From positions 110,709,610 to 110,773,609 of the forward strand of contig QVOM02000034.1 in NCBI GenBank assembly GCA_003586115.2: a stretch of 64,000 nt of DNA, given 5' to 3'. The position numbers and the translations under genes are program-made. This document shows positions 35,324 through 46,867 of the stretch, in pieces. The DNA is from Salvator merianae. Taxonomy: Eukaryota; Chordata; Lepidosauria; Squamata; Teiidae. Under the pieces are notes generated by a model that ran no database searches, had not been told where the DNA came from, and saw only the letters and a program-made list of their open reading frames with translations. Positions within the stretch are counted from its first letter, which is position 1; each line of letters opens with the position of its first letter.

Positions 35324-35717
35324 CTTTCGTTTCCAGTTCGGGAAAAAACTGAAGCCTGTTCCTCATGTGATTCACGGTTTGTGCTTTGAAGATGACTGGC
35401 ACAGGATGAGGTCCCAGAGAATTCCAGATATCTTCCGGTGTTTTCTCCCCGATGTTGTTCCACACAACAATCACTTTATGCAAATGAGGAACAGCTTGAT
35501 AATGATTCAAAAGCTTCAACAGCAGATCGGTTCTATTGTACGTCTGCATAATGAGAGTAAATGAATCCAAGGAATACTGACTCTGGGATTTTCTTTCCCT
35601 TCGCAAATTAAGCATTTTGTCTTCCTTGATATTTGGCAGCAAAGCAGTTAGTGCACCTGCCACCAAGAGCAGTAAAAGGATCACGGCGGAAGAGAAGTGA
35701 AGAAGTCTGACCCCCAT
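35324..35717 (-). CDS. EXTL2: EXTL2 coding exon 1 (start), exostosin-like glycosyltransferase 2
   Basis: EXTL2 is a Golgi/ER type II membrane enzyme that transfers N-acetylhexosamine from UDP-sugar onto the glycosaminoglycan linkage region, and it limits heparan and chondroitin sulfate synthesis. The exon encodes residues 1-131 from the ATG at 35717 plus one base, with donor GTAATG. A hydrophobic segment at about residues 8-27 (rich in Leu, Ala, Val) is the signal-anchor. The catalytic domain starts at SFTLIMQTYNR, and KVIVVWNN and HMRNRLQFFPELET follow. The full reading frame over three exons is 318 residues, close to the human 330. The start was chosen because it is the first Met, precedes the anchor, and is followed by intact splicing. 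The exon is a near-copy of the pseudogene exon at 11957-12343. A 5' UTR exon must lie further right but was not identified. Confidence 0.97.
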
Positions 35718-37980
35718 AATTCTTCCAGGCAGCTTGCAGGTGTGATAAAACCTTTAATGTTTTTAAAATGGGATGGGTAGGAAAGAAAGAAAATCAGTAA
35801 GTCATGGCAATACTTTGCAAAATGCAAAATTAGTGTCAACCTGCCCAAAGGCATGTTTGGATTTACAGTATCTCCTCATTACACAATAGACAAAGTTGCA
35901 TCCAAATCACAGAAACCTGTCCTTCACGTGAGCAATTTGGCAATATGAAAAGTTGTGCGGTTTGAGCGTGAGGCAAACCCAAGCCGTGGGACCAGAACTC
36001 CACACCTAAGTTATGCAATGTTTCTGCAAAGAGGGGGCTGCCAGCTGAAATATTTGGAACAGCCAAATATAGACTTTCAGTTTTGAGTGGAGCAGACCCT
36101 TTCTCACTCATCACTAACTCATTATACTCCCCTTTGATTCGTTTACAAGGCAATAATTTAGAAGCACAAGCAATAATTTAATTTGGAAGGCACATTTAAA
36201 CAAAATATTTCAACAGACAAACATTACATGAGAACTCACCTCATTCCTTTATTAGATTGTTATTAGTTTACAGCTGCACAGAATTCTTTTTGGAATAGCT
36301 TTCCCTCTGACGAAAAACTGCAAAATGATCAAGCAGATGAGTAGGCAAATTAACATTTTACCCGATAATTTTCCTAAAATATGTACAGGCTGCTAGCTAA
36401 CTGTTCTCATTACTAGGAAGAAAAAGCAGCTTCTAATAGGGTTTCATAATAGCCTTGGATCATTTTATTAATTTATATTAAATACCGCTTCCTATTAAAA
36501 TATAATCTCAAAGCGATGTAATAAAATACATGAAAATGGAATAATTAAGAACTGTGTTACCACAATGCCCAGGAACTGTCAACATTTGGGAGAACCATTG
36601 AAGGGCATCCTATGGGCTGTAACACCTTCAGGTCCTGTTATTGTTTTAAGTGGGTTCTTTTTAATTTTATTTTTATTGTTATAACCTGCCCTGAGACTTT
36701 TGGATATAGGGCAGGATAAAAATACAAACAAATAAATAAATAAATAAAGAAAGAAGGTTCTTCTCTTCTGTCATTCTGCTCTACCTAAAGAGCCTTTGCA
36801 GTTGTGCAGAAGTTGGATTTAATAGAATTAAAACAGATCTGTGGCCTTCACAGTTCAATTATTTGCTGGTAGTGTGGGAGGATATTTAAATGCTATAATT
36901 TCAAGAGATCTGCAAGCTCTGGTAGATTCCTCTTTCCCGCTAGACATCCTTCATTATTCTTCACTGCATGAGTTTAATGTATGCTGAGAAAAGTGCTCAT
37001 AAAGAGACAATGCTTTAGTGAATTCCAATTCCCATTGCTTATGCTGCAGCCTCTTATAATGAAAATGTGCTTGTTCAGTGAAAAACTGGCAGGAATCCAT
37101 ACATCTCTTAAAAATGAAATCTCTTAAAATGGGTGCTTGTATCACAAGGGATTACTGGATGTGTTTTCAGAGATGGGAATGACAACTACCATGCTAGCTT
37201 GTCACAGACAGGAGAGTAGCTCAGAAACTTTACTGTGGCAACACCAGAATAAACTAAACAGGCAAACTTCCTAGGCACCAAGCTTTAAGGCAGGGATGCC
37301 CAGCTTCTGCCTTCCACATGTTCTGGAATTGTGACTTCAAAGATACCATGGATTAAGAACACCTAGAAAGTAGCAATTGGGCACCTCTGCTTTAAGGGCT
37401 GTCAGATTAAACAGAAGTGATCGTTCACATCAGAGACCATGGACATGTCGTACATCATGCACTTTTCAAGAATTTATGTAATTCTCGGTTTTGTATTTTG
37501 TACGTTTAATACTGTATGCTCCTGTGTATTTTAATCTTGTCAGCTGGTCTGATCGTTATATAAGAAGGCAACATACAAATGTGAATCACTAAATAAACAA
37601 ATATTTTAGGTATCTGAAACACATTGCAAAAGCAGGCATGGCTGTTACAGGAGGGAGAGCCATGTGTTGGCAGAGCTGTTTCACTGATCCGGAGCGGCTG
37701 CTGTTTATAAGGAACGGGGTGGATGAGTGGCACAAAAGTGACACTCTGCCAAGGGTACCAAAAACGTCTGAGCCATCCTGCAGTTAAGATGCACTGATCC
37801 GCAGCCTCCAATTGCCTCCAATTTAGGAATGAGGCTCGCTGATCTGAATGACTACTTGTCCCCAAATTGGTCTGTACAGCCTCAGGCTACTAAACCTATA
37901 CTTGACGTACATCTGAGACTTAAGGCTGCAAGCCTATGCTCCCACTCAGTGGGAATACTGTTGCATAAAAAGATATTGGA
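35718..37980. other. EXTL2 upstream region, noncoding
   Basis: It includes the end of duplication copy B (to about 36050) and a LINE 3' tail at about 36600-36745 with CTGCCCTGAGACTTTTGG and a (TAAA)n end. The rest is unassigned. A weak acceptor (CACCTGCAAG) lies 17 bases upstream of the EXTL2 ATG, consistent with a separate 5' UTR exon. Confidence 0.55.
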
Positions 37981-38345
37981 CTGGGTTTTTAATTTTTAAA
38001 AAAAATATTTTTATTTATTTAACATCCAAAACTGAAACAATACAACTCAGATTAGCTTCAGAACACAAAAACAGATACTTCTTGGTTGAATACAAACGTT
38101 AGCAAATACATAGTATACAGTAAATTTAACAACAAGCTCGGATTAATACAGTTTATATTAAGCCAGGTCTCATCCTGACAATTACTGTGCACATATATTT
38201 AAGGATGGTAAGTCTAGAGTGTTAAGAGTCAATTTGTCCAGGAGCTGTCGACAAGAATGGTTGCCATATGGTATAATAGCTGTGAGCTCAGAAAATTGGC
38301 TTTATATTTATTACTATTGATTGGAAATAAGTTCCAGGTTTCCGT
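37980..38345 (-). repeat. Probable LINE 3' end, reverse orientation
   Basis: A T-rich run (37985-38025) is followed by sequence that looks like a reverse-oriented L1-type 3' UTR, as at 42934 onward. No coding remnant was confirmed. Confidence 0.4.
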
Positions 38346-39450
38346 AGGTGCGAACAGCCCTGGCAGGGCTGCAAGAGGCAATGAAGGAGCAGGCCGAACT
38401 ACTGGAAGGGCAAGGGCTCTTTTCCGAATTGCAAATCTTATCTTATGCAACCTTCAGCGCTCACAGGGGGGAACTAAATCTCATAAAGGCGGTAGTAGAG
38501 GTTGCAAGCACCCCTGATTCCGAACTCCACTTTCTACAGGGTGTGTGGGAGGAGAGCGGCTGCACAGTAACGCCCAGCGATGCTCTTGATGCTTTCGAGC
38601 CGGTGGCGGGGCTGATGAGCAACCTGCCTCCGCTAGGGCCCGAGTTGTCTGATCCTGGGAGTTGTGCACAGCAGAGCAAGGCCATGTCTGTCACCCGACA
38701 TTGTGATACTGTGCCGTGATATTCCCTCGGTCTCCACCCCTCCCCCACCAGGGCAACAAACAAACCCCTCCAAAATCACAGCCACCCCATTGCAGCAGCG
38801 TCATGCACCCAACCGTGCAATCCACAGGACCATCAAGAGATAAGATCGCCTGCATCGTTGTTGGACACGGAATGGCTCCTCCGCACCAACAGCCTCCCTC
38901 CCTCCCGCGGCTCAATTAAATCGCACGGAACAAGAGCATCCCGTCACGTCTACCTGAAGGAGGAATCCGTCCTCCGCTTGTCACTCACATCCGACAGACC
39001 ACTGAGCCTTTCCCCATTGTCTCGGCTTCAACGTCCTTACCGAAAATCAATGGGCTGCGCGCGATCTCACATCCTCGCCTTGAAGAAACCGGAGCGTAGC
39101 AGGGTGGGCGGCTGCGCTGCAGTTTCCGAAGATGACTTCCAAAGGGTCAAGGCAAGGCCAGCCGTGACTTACAGTCCGCACCGCTTGATAGATCAACGGC
39201 GCTCGAAGGCATCATCCACCGCAACGTGAGCCCGCGATGGGATGGGACGAAAAGGGGGCTGTGCTAACTCCTGTCCCTTCCCCTTTTCCTGCTTGTGCTT
39301 CCTGTCGGGAGCAAGCAAATTGCTCCTCCTGCAGCTGCGGCCGTGTCGTGTGGGTGAGAGCTGAGCAATGCTTCTCGGCTGTTTTTATTTTTTCCCATGG
39401 GTAGCCCTTATGCTCCGCTCTGGGCATAAGCTGCAATGCCTCCTCGTTCC
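38345..39450. promoter_or_regulatory. CpG-rich segment, candidate EXTL2 promoter region
   Basis: CpG and GC content rise sharply over about 1.1 kb between AT-rich flanks. It lies 2.6 kb upstream of the EXTL2 start codon and outside the duplicated block. It also holds a plus-strand open frame of 123 codons (38348-38719) that I do not recognise. A promoter and 5' UTR exon for EXTL2 is plausible. Old retroelement sequence or an unknown gene are alternatives. Confidence 0.4.
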
Positions 39451-40885
39451 GGAATCAGCCACACACAGGGAGCCTTCCGCACTTTGGATCGCTTTAATCT
39501 CCTCTTCGCCTCTTTAATTACAAGTTAATGGGATTGCTTTGTTTAATTCCTAAAACGCCAAATTCACTGAGGGTGCCTTTCTTTCTTTCATTCACTCATT
39601 AAATTTGTGCATTTTGTTAATTAAAAAAAAAAAAAAAAAGCTCAAGGCAGTTTGCAGCAATTAATAACCAAATAACAAATTTACAATATAACGTCAATTA
39701 TTCCTCCCGCATAACTAAAGAAAAGAAAGCAAGAAACCTGTCGTCAGGGTTAGATTTTACCCGTAAGTACAGCTGAATCAACTGTCTCACTGCAGGCCCC
39801 CAATAACCTCATTCCTGTAATAAATTTAAGGAAGGGTGCTGTTTGCATAACAAATTAGAAGTGAATGGGCAGCTTCTAATTAAACGGTGGCTTTTACCCT
39901 TACATGTCCGTCAAAATCAGCAAGATATGCGGCAGGATTAAAATGAAATACACCATTAGCTCTCCAACGAATTAATCAAAGCTTTGCTCATTTTTGCTAG
40001 GGCAGCTATATGGACAAAGAAACATTCTGTGGAGAGCAGAATTAAAAAATAAAAGAGAAAGAGATGTCAAATTTGAAAAAAAAAAAAAAAAAAGAATTTC
40101 CAGAAATAAGGAATTGCCACCAATAAGGTCACACTTTAGATAGCAGCCAGAACACCTATGGATAATACCATGAGTGGAAAGTCCTCAGCAGACTGGGAGG
40201 ATGATATGTCTGTGCTGTTCATATTTGAAGATGTATTTTCCTAATAACTTTGACATTCTCAGTTGCGTAACATCTGTACTGCAGAAGAGGGAAAGACATC
40301 AGTCTCTCCAGAACTCTTCATCAGGCTAGACGTTATTAAAAAAATGGTGAGGCATGAAAAAGTAAGGCTTTTTTCACCTTTGAAGTATTTTTTTTCTTGC
40401 AGACTAATATGCCTGTCTTCACTGTTAAACTACATCAATGGTTCCCAAACTTTTTTCACTTGTATACCCCTTAGCAGCCTATTTCCATAAATTGTATTCT
40501 TCATATTAGAAAAATGTCCATAATTAATATAGTTGTCTTACGTATGTACCTTTTTTTTTGCCATTATTCAATTTTTTTTGTGTACCACTAAATGTGTGCC
40601 TCAAGTTGGGAATCACTGAATTACCTTATTTGAATTTTTTTAAAAAAACTGCATATTGTTCTCAGGCGATTGTATTTATTACCAATCCATAGCATGCTTG
40701 TTTGAGGTCCCACAGAATTCGGTGAAATATATAGTTTCAAATAAGCACACTTACATACAATTGCAGAATTGAGTGACATACCCAATCTAGAAGTTATTGC
40801 AAAAAATGTTAGCAACATCCATACAATGTTCTCTTCAATTACAGAAAACTGATGCTAAATTTTCCATTTTCCACATGATCATTTC
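39451..40885. other. Unassigned AT-rich sequence
   Basis: It contains poly(A) runs at about 39624-39640 and 40076-40094. No gene or named repeat is recognised. Confidence 0.4.
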
Positions 40886-40889
40886 CTCA

Positions 40890-41425
40890 ACAGGTAAAAG
40901 CAGTCCAGAAGCTGCAGCTGGTGCCAACAGGTATTAATGATCAGATACATGTCATGTCAGCCTTGAAAGATCTGCACTGCTTGCCTATTCACTGCCAGGC
41001 CCAATTCATGGTACTGACACTAACATATAAAGCTGTAAACAGCTTGGGCCCTAAATACTTGAAGAAGTGTCTCTTCCCATATAGATCTGCTCATCAATTA
41101 AGATCACGAGAGTGGGGCTTCCTAGTCACTCCCCCATCTTCCGTTATAAGAGGGGAAGCAGCTCAAGGGAGGGCCTTCTCAGTAGTGGCCCCCAATTTGT
41201 GGAACTGCCTTTTCCTAGAGCTTTGTCAGGCAACAACGTTGTATATATTTCAACCTAGTGAACACATGCCTCTTCACCCGGACAGTTAGCTGTTAGTTTC
41301 CTTTCTACCACTTAGGTGCTGCAATTTTTAGTTTTACAATTTTAACTATTGTATTTTTATTGGAAACCACCCTGAGATTGTCAGGTACAGGATGGTATAA
41401 AAATGTCAATAATAAATAAAATAGT
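40890..41425 (+). repeat. L2-like LINE 3' portion
   Basis: The plus strand keeps the C-terminal reverse-transcriptase region (LTLTYKAVNSLGPKYL, then GRAFSVVAPNLWN) and ends with the family tail CACCCTGAGATTGTCAGG and AATAATAAATAAA. The frame is closed downstream and the element is 5'-truncated. Confidence 0.85.
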
Positions 41426-41429
41426 GTAA

Positions 41430-42660
41430 AATCATTGCAGAAGTACAGCCCACTGAGTACAATGAGGATTAGCATGTGAGAAGACCTTAAAAAACAACAA
41501 CTAAGGCCGCAGACACACTCTAAAGGGATAGCCTGTCTCAGGGATGTACAGGGAACTCAGACCGTTCCAATCTGGAATGACCTGGTCACACCTGCCATCA
41601 TGCGCCTCTGCCTTCACCACCACACCAAACCTTTGTGGATCCCCTTTGCTTGGCAAAAGGTAAGCTTTAATGTCTGTGGCAGTGGCAGGGTCAGGATGGC
41701 AGTGGTGGTGGTGGCGGTGGCAGGGTATTGGCAGTGGAGGGTATCAGGGTACCACTGTCAGCGATAGGGAGTATTGGGAGGTCAGGCCCTTCCTGGGGCA
41801 AGGCGAAGCAAGATGGCTCCATGGATGGCACAGAACAAACACATCTGCTGGTGACCAACTCATGTTGCCCCCTTTGGGTGACACAAATGCCAGAGAGTCT
41901 GCTGGCTGCCCTCCAAGCTGCTGCTGAACTGGACAGCAGCCCTTTGCCTGGGTCCATTTCTGTCTGACATGGACTCTGTGCTGGGATTGTCCAATTTCAG
42001 GATAGCCCCATTTGAGGCAGGAAAGTCCTTGCAAAAAAATGGAAAGGGACTTTGGTGTCTGGTCTTTGAGGACTGAAGACCACCTCCATTCTTAAATATA
42101 AGGTGTGACCGTGAAAAAGAGGAAAGATACCCAGCATAGCTATCCATTCCTTGCTTTTCCTCAACTTCCAGCATGCAGAGACCAAAATGAATATGTGAAC
42201 ACACACACTTAAGTGTCCTACCCCTGTCCCCAGCAGCAGTAAAGGTAGGGCGTTGATTGTATGAGTTGGACTTCCCTGTAGGACACATCATATGGACATA
42301 TCTGTTGCACAGGCCCTGCCATACAGGCCTAGGGCTGTTCCACAGAGGAAGTGGGTTAAGTAGCCTTTTTTCGGCAGGTGCTACTTCCTACACCATTATC
42401 TGGAAGACCCTGCAAGCATTATGAACCCTTCTTACATATTAAAAAGACGGTGCACAAATTAGCAGCTGTTGTTATCCTTATGTATTTTGACAGTATTGGT
42501 GTGAAATCTCACATTTCCAATAACTAGTTATTGATCTCAAGGATCGCTGAGCTTGTCAGATTTTGAGAAGGTACCTGTATGCACAATATGGAAATGTAAA
42601 ATGAAAAATAATAAAATACGAACTATGCATCAAGTTTTGTTCTTTCAAAAGTACTACATA
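41430..42660. other. Unassigned sequence with a TGG-rich tract
   Basis: A (TGG/GGC)-rich stretch lies at about 41677-41745. Open frames here overlap one another on both strands and show no family features. Confidence 0.4.
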
Positions 42661-45476
42661 CAGTAGTACCTTGGTACTCAACTACCTTGAAACTCATCGA
42701 ATTTGGTACTCATCGCATTTTGACATGAAAATTTTGGTTTGGTACTCATTGTTTGTTTGGTACTCAATGCATAAGCTAGAATTTGTCAGTGCAGGATGCC
42801 TCGTGACTTGCTACCCTTCCTAGCCAAAACAAAGGGTTACATGTTAGTCACACAGTAGCTCTTACTTTGTGCACATCCCCTTGTGGTTTTATCATGACTT
42901 CTGTGGTCATTTTGTGTATTTAATCCAAGTACTTTTTTAAAAAATATATTATGTTCTATCCATATCTATACAAATATTTGACTATAAACTAATATACAAA
43001 ACAAAACACAATACACTCAAATCAATAAGAACAATTAAAACAAACAAAAAGACACCCTATTCAAGGTGTCTTAGAGGCCTTAAACACCATCCTTATGTTA
43101 ACCATCTGTTTAAAAATATCTTCAGTTGAATCTATAAAAGATCATCTGTTAAATTCCTCTATGCATGGCTTCCAAATTGATCTAAATTGTTGAACATTAT
43201 CTACTCCCTCTAATCTTGAATATTTCACCGAAAGATATTCATTCATCATAAGTCTCCATACTGCTTTATACCATTCTGTTTTAGTCAAATTCAAAGCATA
43301 CTTCCAATTATGCACAATACACTGCTGGGTTACTGCCAACAATAGATGTAATCATTACTGCTCTTCTGTTCCAATATTCAAGCCTGAAAAATCATGTAAT
43401 AAAAGTATTTTCAAAGACTTTGGAATGTGGGTTTGAAACATTCTTTTCATCATTCTATGTATTTTTTTTCCAAAAACATTTAATTGGGGGACAGTCCCAG
43501 CACATATGGTAATATGTTGGATTATTTCCACACACCCTCCAACATCCTCTGTTATTATTCCTTAATATGTGTGCCATCCATAATGGTGTATAATACCATC
43601 TATAAATAAGCTCGGTAAAAGTCTCTTTAATTGTTACTGAAGTATGCCAGCTTTGTTTCATATTTGTTATATTGTTCCACTCAGTATCAGATATTATTGA
43701 TTGAATATCAGTCTCACATAGTTGTTTAAGAGATACCATCCTTGCATCCTGGATGGCAATTAAATGAAGATATATATTAGAAAGTATGCCTTTTAAGGAC
43801 ACTGTGGCTTGTTTCAAGATTTTTTCAAATTTACATGTTGACCTTGTCAAAGATCTTGTTATTTCAGGGAACTTTAACATCCTTTCTATAACCAACCATA
43901 TAATCGCTTCCTTGATTTCATTCATTCTTATATCTTTACTAGGTGTGAAGCAGTCCCCTATAGTGATAAATCCATTTTCTTCCAACCTCCTAATACATTC
44001 CTTAGATAATACAGAAGATACTTTCTGAGGATTTTTTATAGGAGTCAGTAAAGAAGTAGATGGCAAAAGTTTGTGTTGCCAATTATACCATACTTTCATT
44101 TGTTCTTTTATTATAGGGTTTTGTTGATTTATATCACTTCTTTGTACTCCTGTAGTATACGGTATCATTGCTGATCATTTTTCTTGAAATATTGCATATT
44201 TTCTCCACCTGGGTTGGGGTGTTCGATTAGAGTGTAAAGCGCTGGCTATTACTGTTGCTTGAAAATAAAATATCAAATTCGGCATACCCCAGTCCCCTTG
44301 TGCTGATGGTTTTTGAGTTATTTTCTTCTGAATTCGCATTTTCTTAGAATTAAACACAAATATTTGAATAGCTTGTTCTATTTTACTGAGCAGATCTTTA
44401 GGAGGGGCTAATGGTATTTGTTGATACAAAAATAGTATTCTTGGCAGTACCTTCATTTTATAACCATTATTTTACCTAGCAATGAAAACTTCTTCTCTTT
44501 CCAATACTCCAGATCTCTTTTTATCTGATGATATAGGTCCATATAATTTCTACGAAGGAGTTTAACAATATTTCTGGTGATGCTTATACCAAGATACTTT
44601 ATCTTCTTACTCTGTTCCTGTATGCCTAGTTTTCGCAAAGTTTCTTCCCTTATCCAAGACGGTACATTGCAGAATATTGCTTCAGATTTGTCTGGATTGA
44701 CTTTAAGACCCGATACTTCTAAATATGTTTTCAATATTTGTTCCATTCTCTCTGCTGTTTCTGGTGGAGATGCTGTGATTAACAAAGTATCATCTGCAAA
44801 GTTCTGCAGTTTGATATTTTGATTCTCTAATTGATAAGGTTTTATTGTATTGTCTGATCTTATTAGAGTCAGTAAGGGTTCCAACGCAAGATTGAACAGC
44901 AACGGGGATAGCGGATCTCCTTGTTTGGTACCGCGTTGTAATTTTATTTCCCCAGAGTATGTTGCGTTTATATAAAGTTTAGCAGTGTTCCTCTGATATA
45001 ACTCCTGTATGATCTTCAAAAATCTATCTCCAAAGTTCATAGTTTTTAATACTGCTTGCAAATATTGATGAGACAGCGAATCAAATGCCTTCTCCACATC
45101 AAGTGAGATCAAAGCAACAGATTTTTAAAATCTTTTAGCATTGAACATTACATGTAAAACATTTCTAATAGGATCTGTCATATAACGTCCTGGTATAAAC
45201 CGCGCCTGATCTTGATGCACCAATAAATGCATCAAGATTTAATCTAAGTACTGTACAGGAATTTATTAATTTTTAGGTCTATTTCTCATGTAAAGTAATG
45301 ATATACAACCTTATCGTTTTACATATTGCCTTAAAAATGGGCATTGTCTTTGGTTTGGGAATGCATTAAATTTATTTACATTATTCTTTATGGGAAAAAT
45401 TTGTTTGGTATTCATCATTTTTGGTACTCATCATGCCTCCCAGAACCAATTAACAATGAGTACCAAGGTATGACTG
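42661..45476. mobile_element. Tigger/pogo-like DNA transposon, interrupted by an L1
   Basis: The terminal inverted repeats are CAGTAGTACCTTGGTACTCA at the left and the complement of CAGTCATACCTTGGTACTCA at the right, 18 of 20 matching. TA lies directly outside both ends, the typical target of the Tc1/mariner/pogo group. The element's own sequence is only about 500 bases once the L1 is removed, so it is non-autonomous. Repeated GGTACTCAT units occur inside both ends. Confidence 0.85.
42934..45236 (-). mobile_element. 5'-truncated L1 LINE inserted in the Tigger-like element
   Basis: A 16-bp target duplication flanks it: ATTTAATCCAAGTACT at 42918-42933 and ATTTAATCTAAGTACT at 45237-45252. Read on the minus strand, it starts inside ORF2 with the RFIPGR region and one stop, then ISLDVEKAFD. 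GTKQGDPLSPLLFNLALEPL and FADDTLLI follow (45112-44453), then two further open parts down to 43455. The end has the typical C-terminal Cys/His block (CWRVCG, HMCWDCP). The A-rich tail is at 42934-42955. It has frameshifts near 44450 and 44170, so it is inactive. Confidence 0.92.
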
Positions 45477-46051
45477 TAATTGTTTGCTGTTATTGTCTGT
45501 GCAGATGCTATTGAGTTGGATTCAGCTCCTAGTAACTGTATTGACATATCCTTGCCATTTCGGCCTCTCTTTTGTAAGGCATCATAGCTTTTTTAGAGAG
45601 CCCTTTGATCAGACCCATTGTCTCCTCCTCCTGCTTCCTTACATCTTGCCAAGCATAATTAATACCCATGCTTAATTATCACTGCCTGAAAGGAGCAGTC
45701 AGATTTTCTTTGATGCAGGACTGATCATTTGGATATTTTTGCAGACCATGGTATTCTTAATAGCCATTTCCATCTATCTTCTTTTTCTTATTGTTTCTCA
45801 GTATCCAGTTTTTTATCCATTTTTTACCACAGGAAGGATCATTGCTTAAACAATTCTGGTCTTTGTGTTGAGTACAGTGCCCTCATGATCCCTGACAACA
45901 CCAGAGTTGTTTGGTCTACATTCTTCCTTTGAGAAGACTGAAACCAAGGACCTGTTCACACTGACATGCTAGTGAGTGTCTGCACACTTACTAGCACAGT
46001 GTGTCCATACTCTGCGGCGGTCTCAGTGTCTGGGAGCATCTGTAGATGCTC

Positions 46052-46485
46052 GTTGCGGGATTTCCTCCAGCTTCTAGTGGGTCGCTCGGGGGTTTCTTGG
46101 CATCGAAAAAGGAAGCGCGGACTCCAGGCTTTCTCGAGGGGAGACGACCCCGCCCAAAGTCGGGGAAGCTCTTTTATTGCGTACAAACAAAGGGAGGAGG
46201 GTCTATATGGTGTCATTAGTCACATGACTAATTAAATCCAATACAAAGTTACAGCATGACAAGCATAATTCAAAATGACCAATCAAAAGTTACAGAGTGT
46301 CCCAAAGGTTAAGCGTCATCTAGAAAGGCAGAGTAAAGGGAGGTGCTCAAGGCCTCATGTGGTTGTTTAAAGGTAGTGGAAATTTACCCGCATGTATCAG
46401 GAAACGGTTGCTTCCTTCTCTGCGCACGTGTTCCAGGCAGGCAAGCCGCCCCGCACGTGCACTAGCTAGTAACATGGTTGCAACA
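46052..46485 (-). repeat. 3' LTR
   Basis: It begins TGTTGCAACC on the minus strand. It carries a TATA-like CATATAGAC and an AATAAA signal (CGCAATAAAAG). A purine-rich tract lies immediately before it at about 46486-46505 on the plus coordinates. Confidence 0.9.
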
Positions 46486-46504
46486 TCTCCTCTGTTTTTA
46501 TTTT

Positions 46505-46867
46505 TTAAAAGGTGGGGTCTTCAAGGTTACTAGTCATTGTGAAGGGCCTTTTTGCCAAGGCATCAGGCTGCTGGTGATAATCCTCTAAGTCCAGAAGGGG
46601 TTTAGTTTCATTGATCATAATGTCCTTCCTATTAGAGGGCAAAAAGCTATTACATATGTGCATAAGGTTTGGAATGCATTGGATACAGCAACAAAGCACT
46701 ACAAACAACACAAAGATCATAATAATGGTTGGGATAACGGATCGTAACCATGAGCCATCAGGAAGCCAGGTCCACAGGGCCTCCCACAAATTTGGGGCCC
46801 CTGATCTATCCTCCGCCAGAGGATTACGTTGAATCATATTTTCCATGTGTCCAATTGTATGGGTCAA
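46505..46867 (-). pseudogene. Retroviral env transmembrane-subunit remnant
   Basis: This open frame of 120 codons shows the end of a retroviral env: a hydrophobic membrane span rich in Ile, Val and Leu ending in three consecutive Cys, followed by a cytoplasmic tail of about 55 residues. It ends just before the purine tract and 3' LTR, as expected. The surface subunit and fusion region are not recognisable, so the gene is broken. Confidence 0.75.

Larger units (their letters stand above)
19079..36050. repeat. Tandem duplication, copy B (contains intact EXTL2)
   Basis: This is the partner of copy A in the same orientation. Relative to A it has gained a 1.2-kb DNA transposon (19755-20950), an L2-like LINE (23189-26828) and possibly the CR1 at 32628-34060. 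It lacks A segments 4262-7180, 7660-8292 and 10408-11751. It keeps the full EXTL2 coding region. Its right edge lies about 330 bases upstream of the EXTL2 start codon, so the promoter further upstream was not included in the duplication as seen here. Confidence 0.92.
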
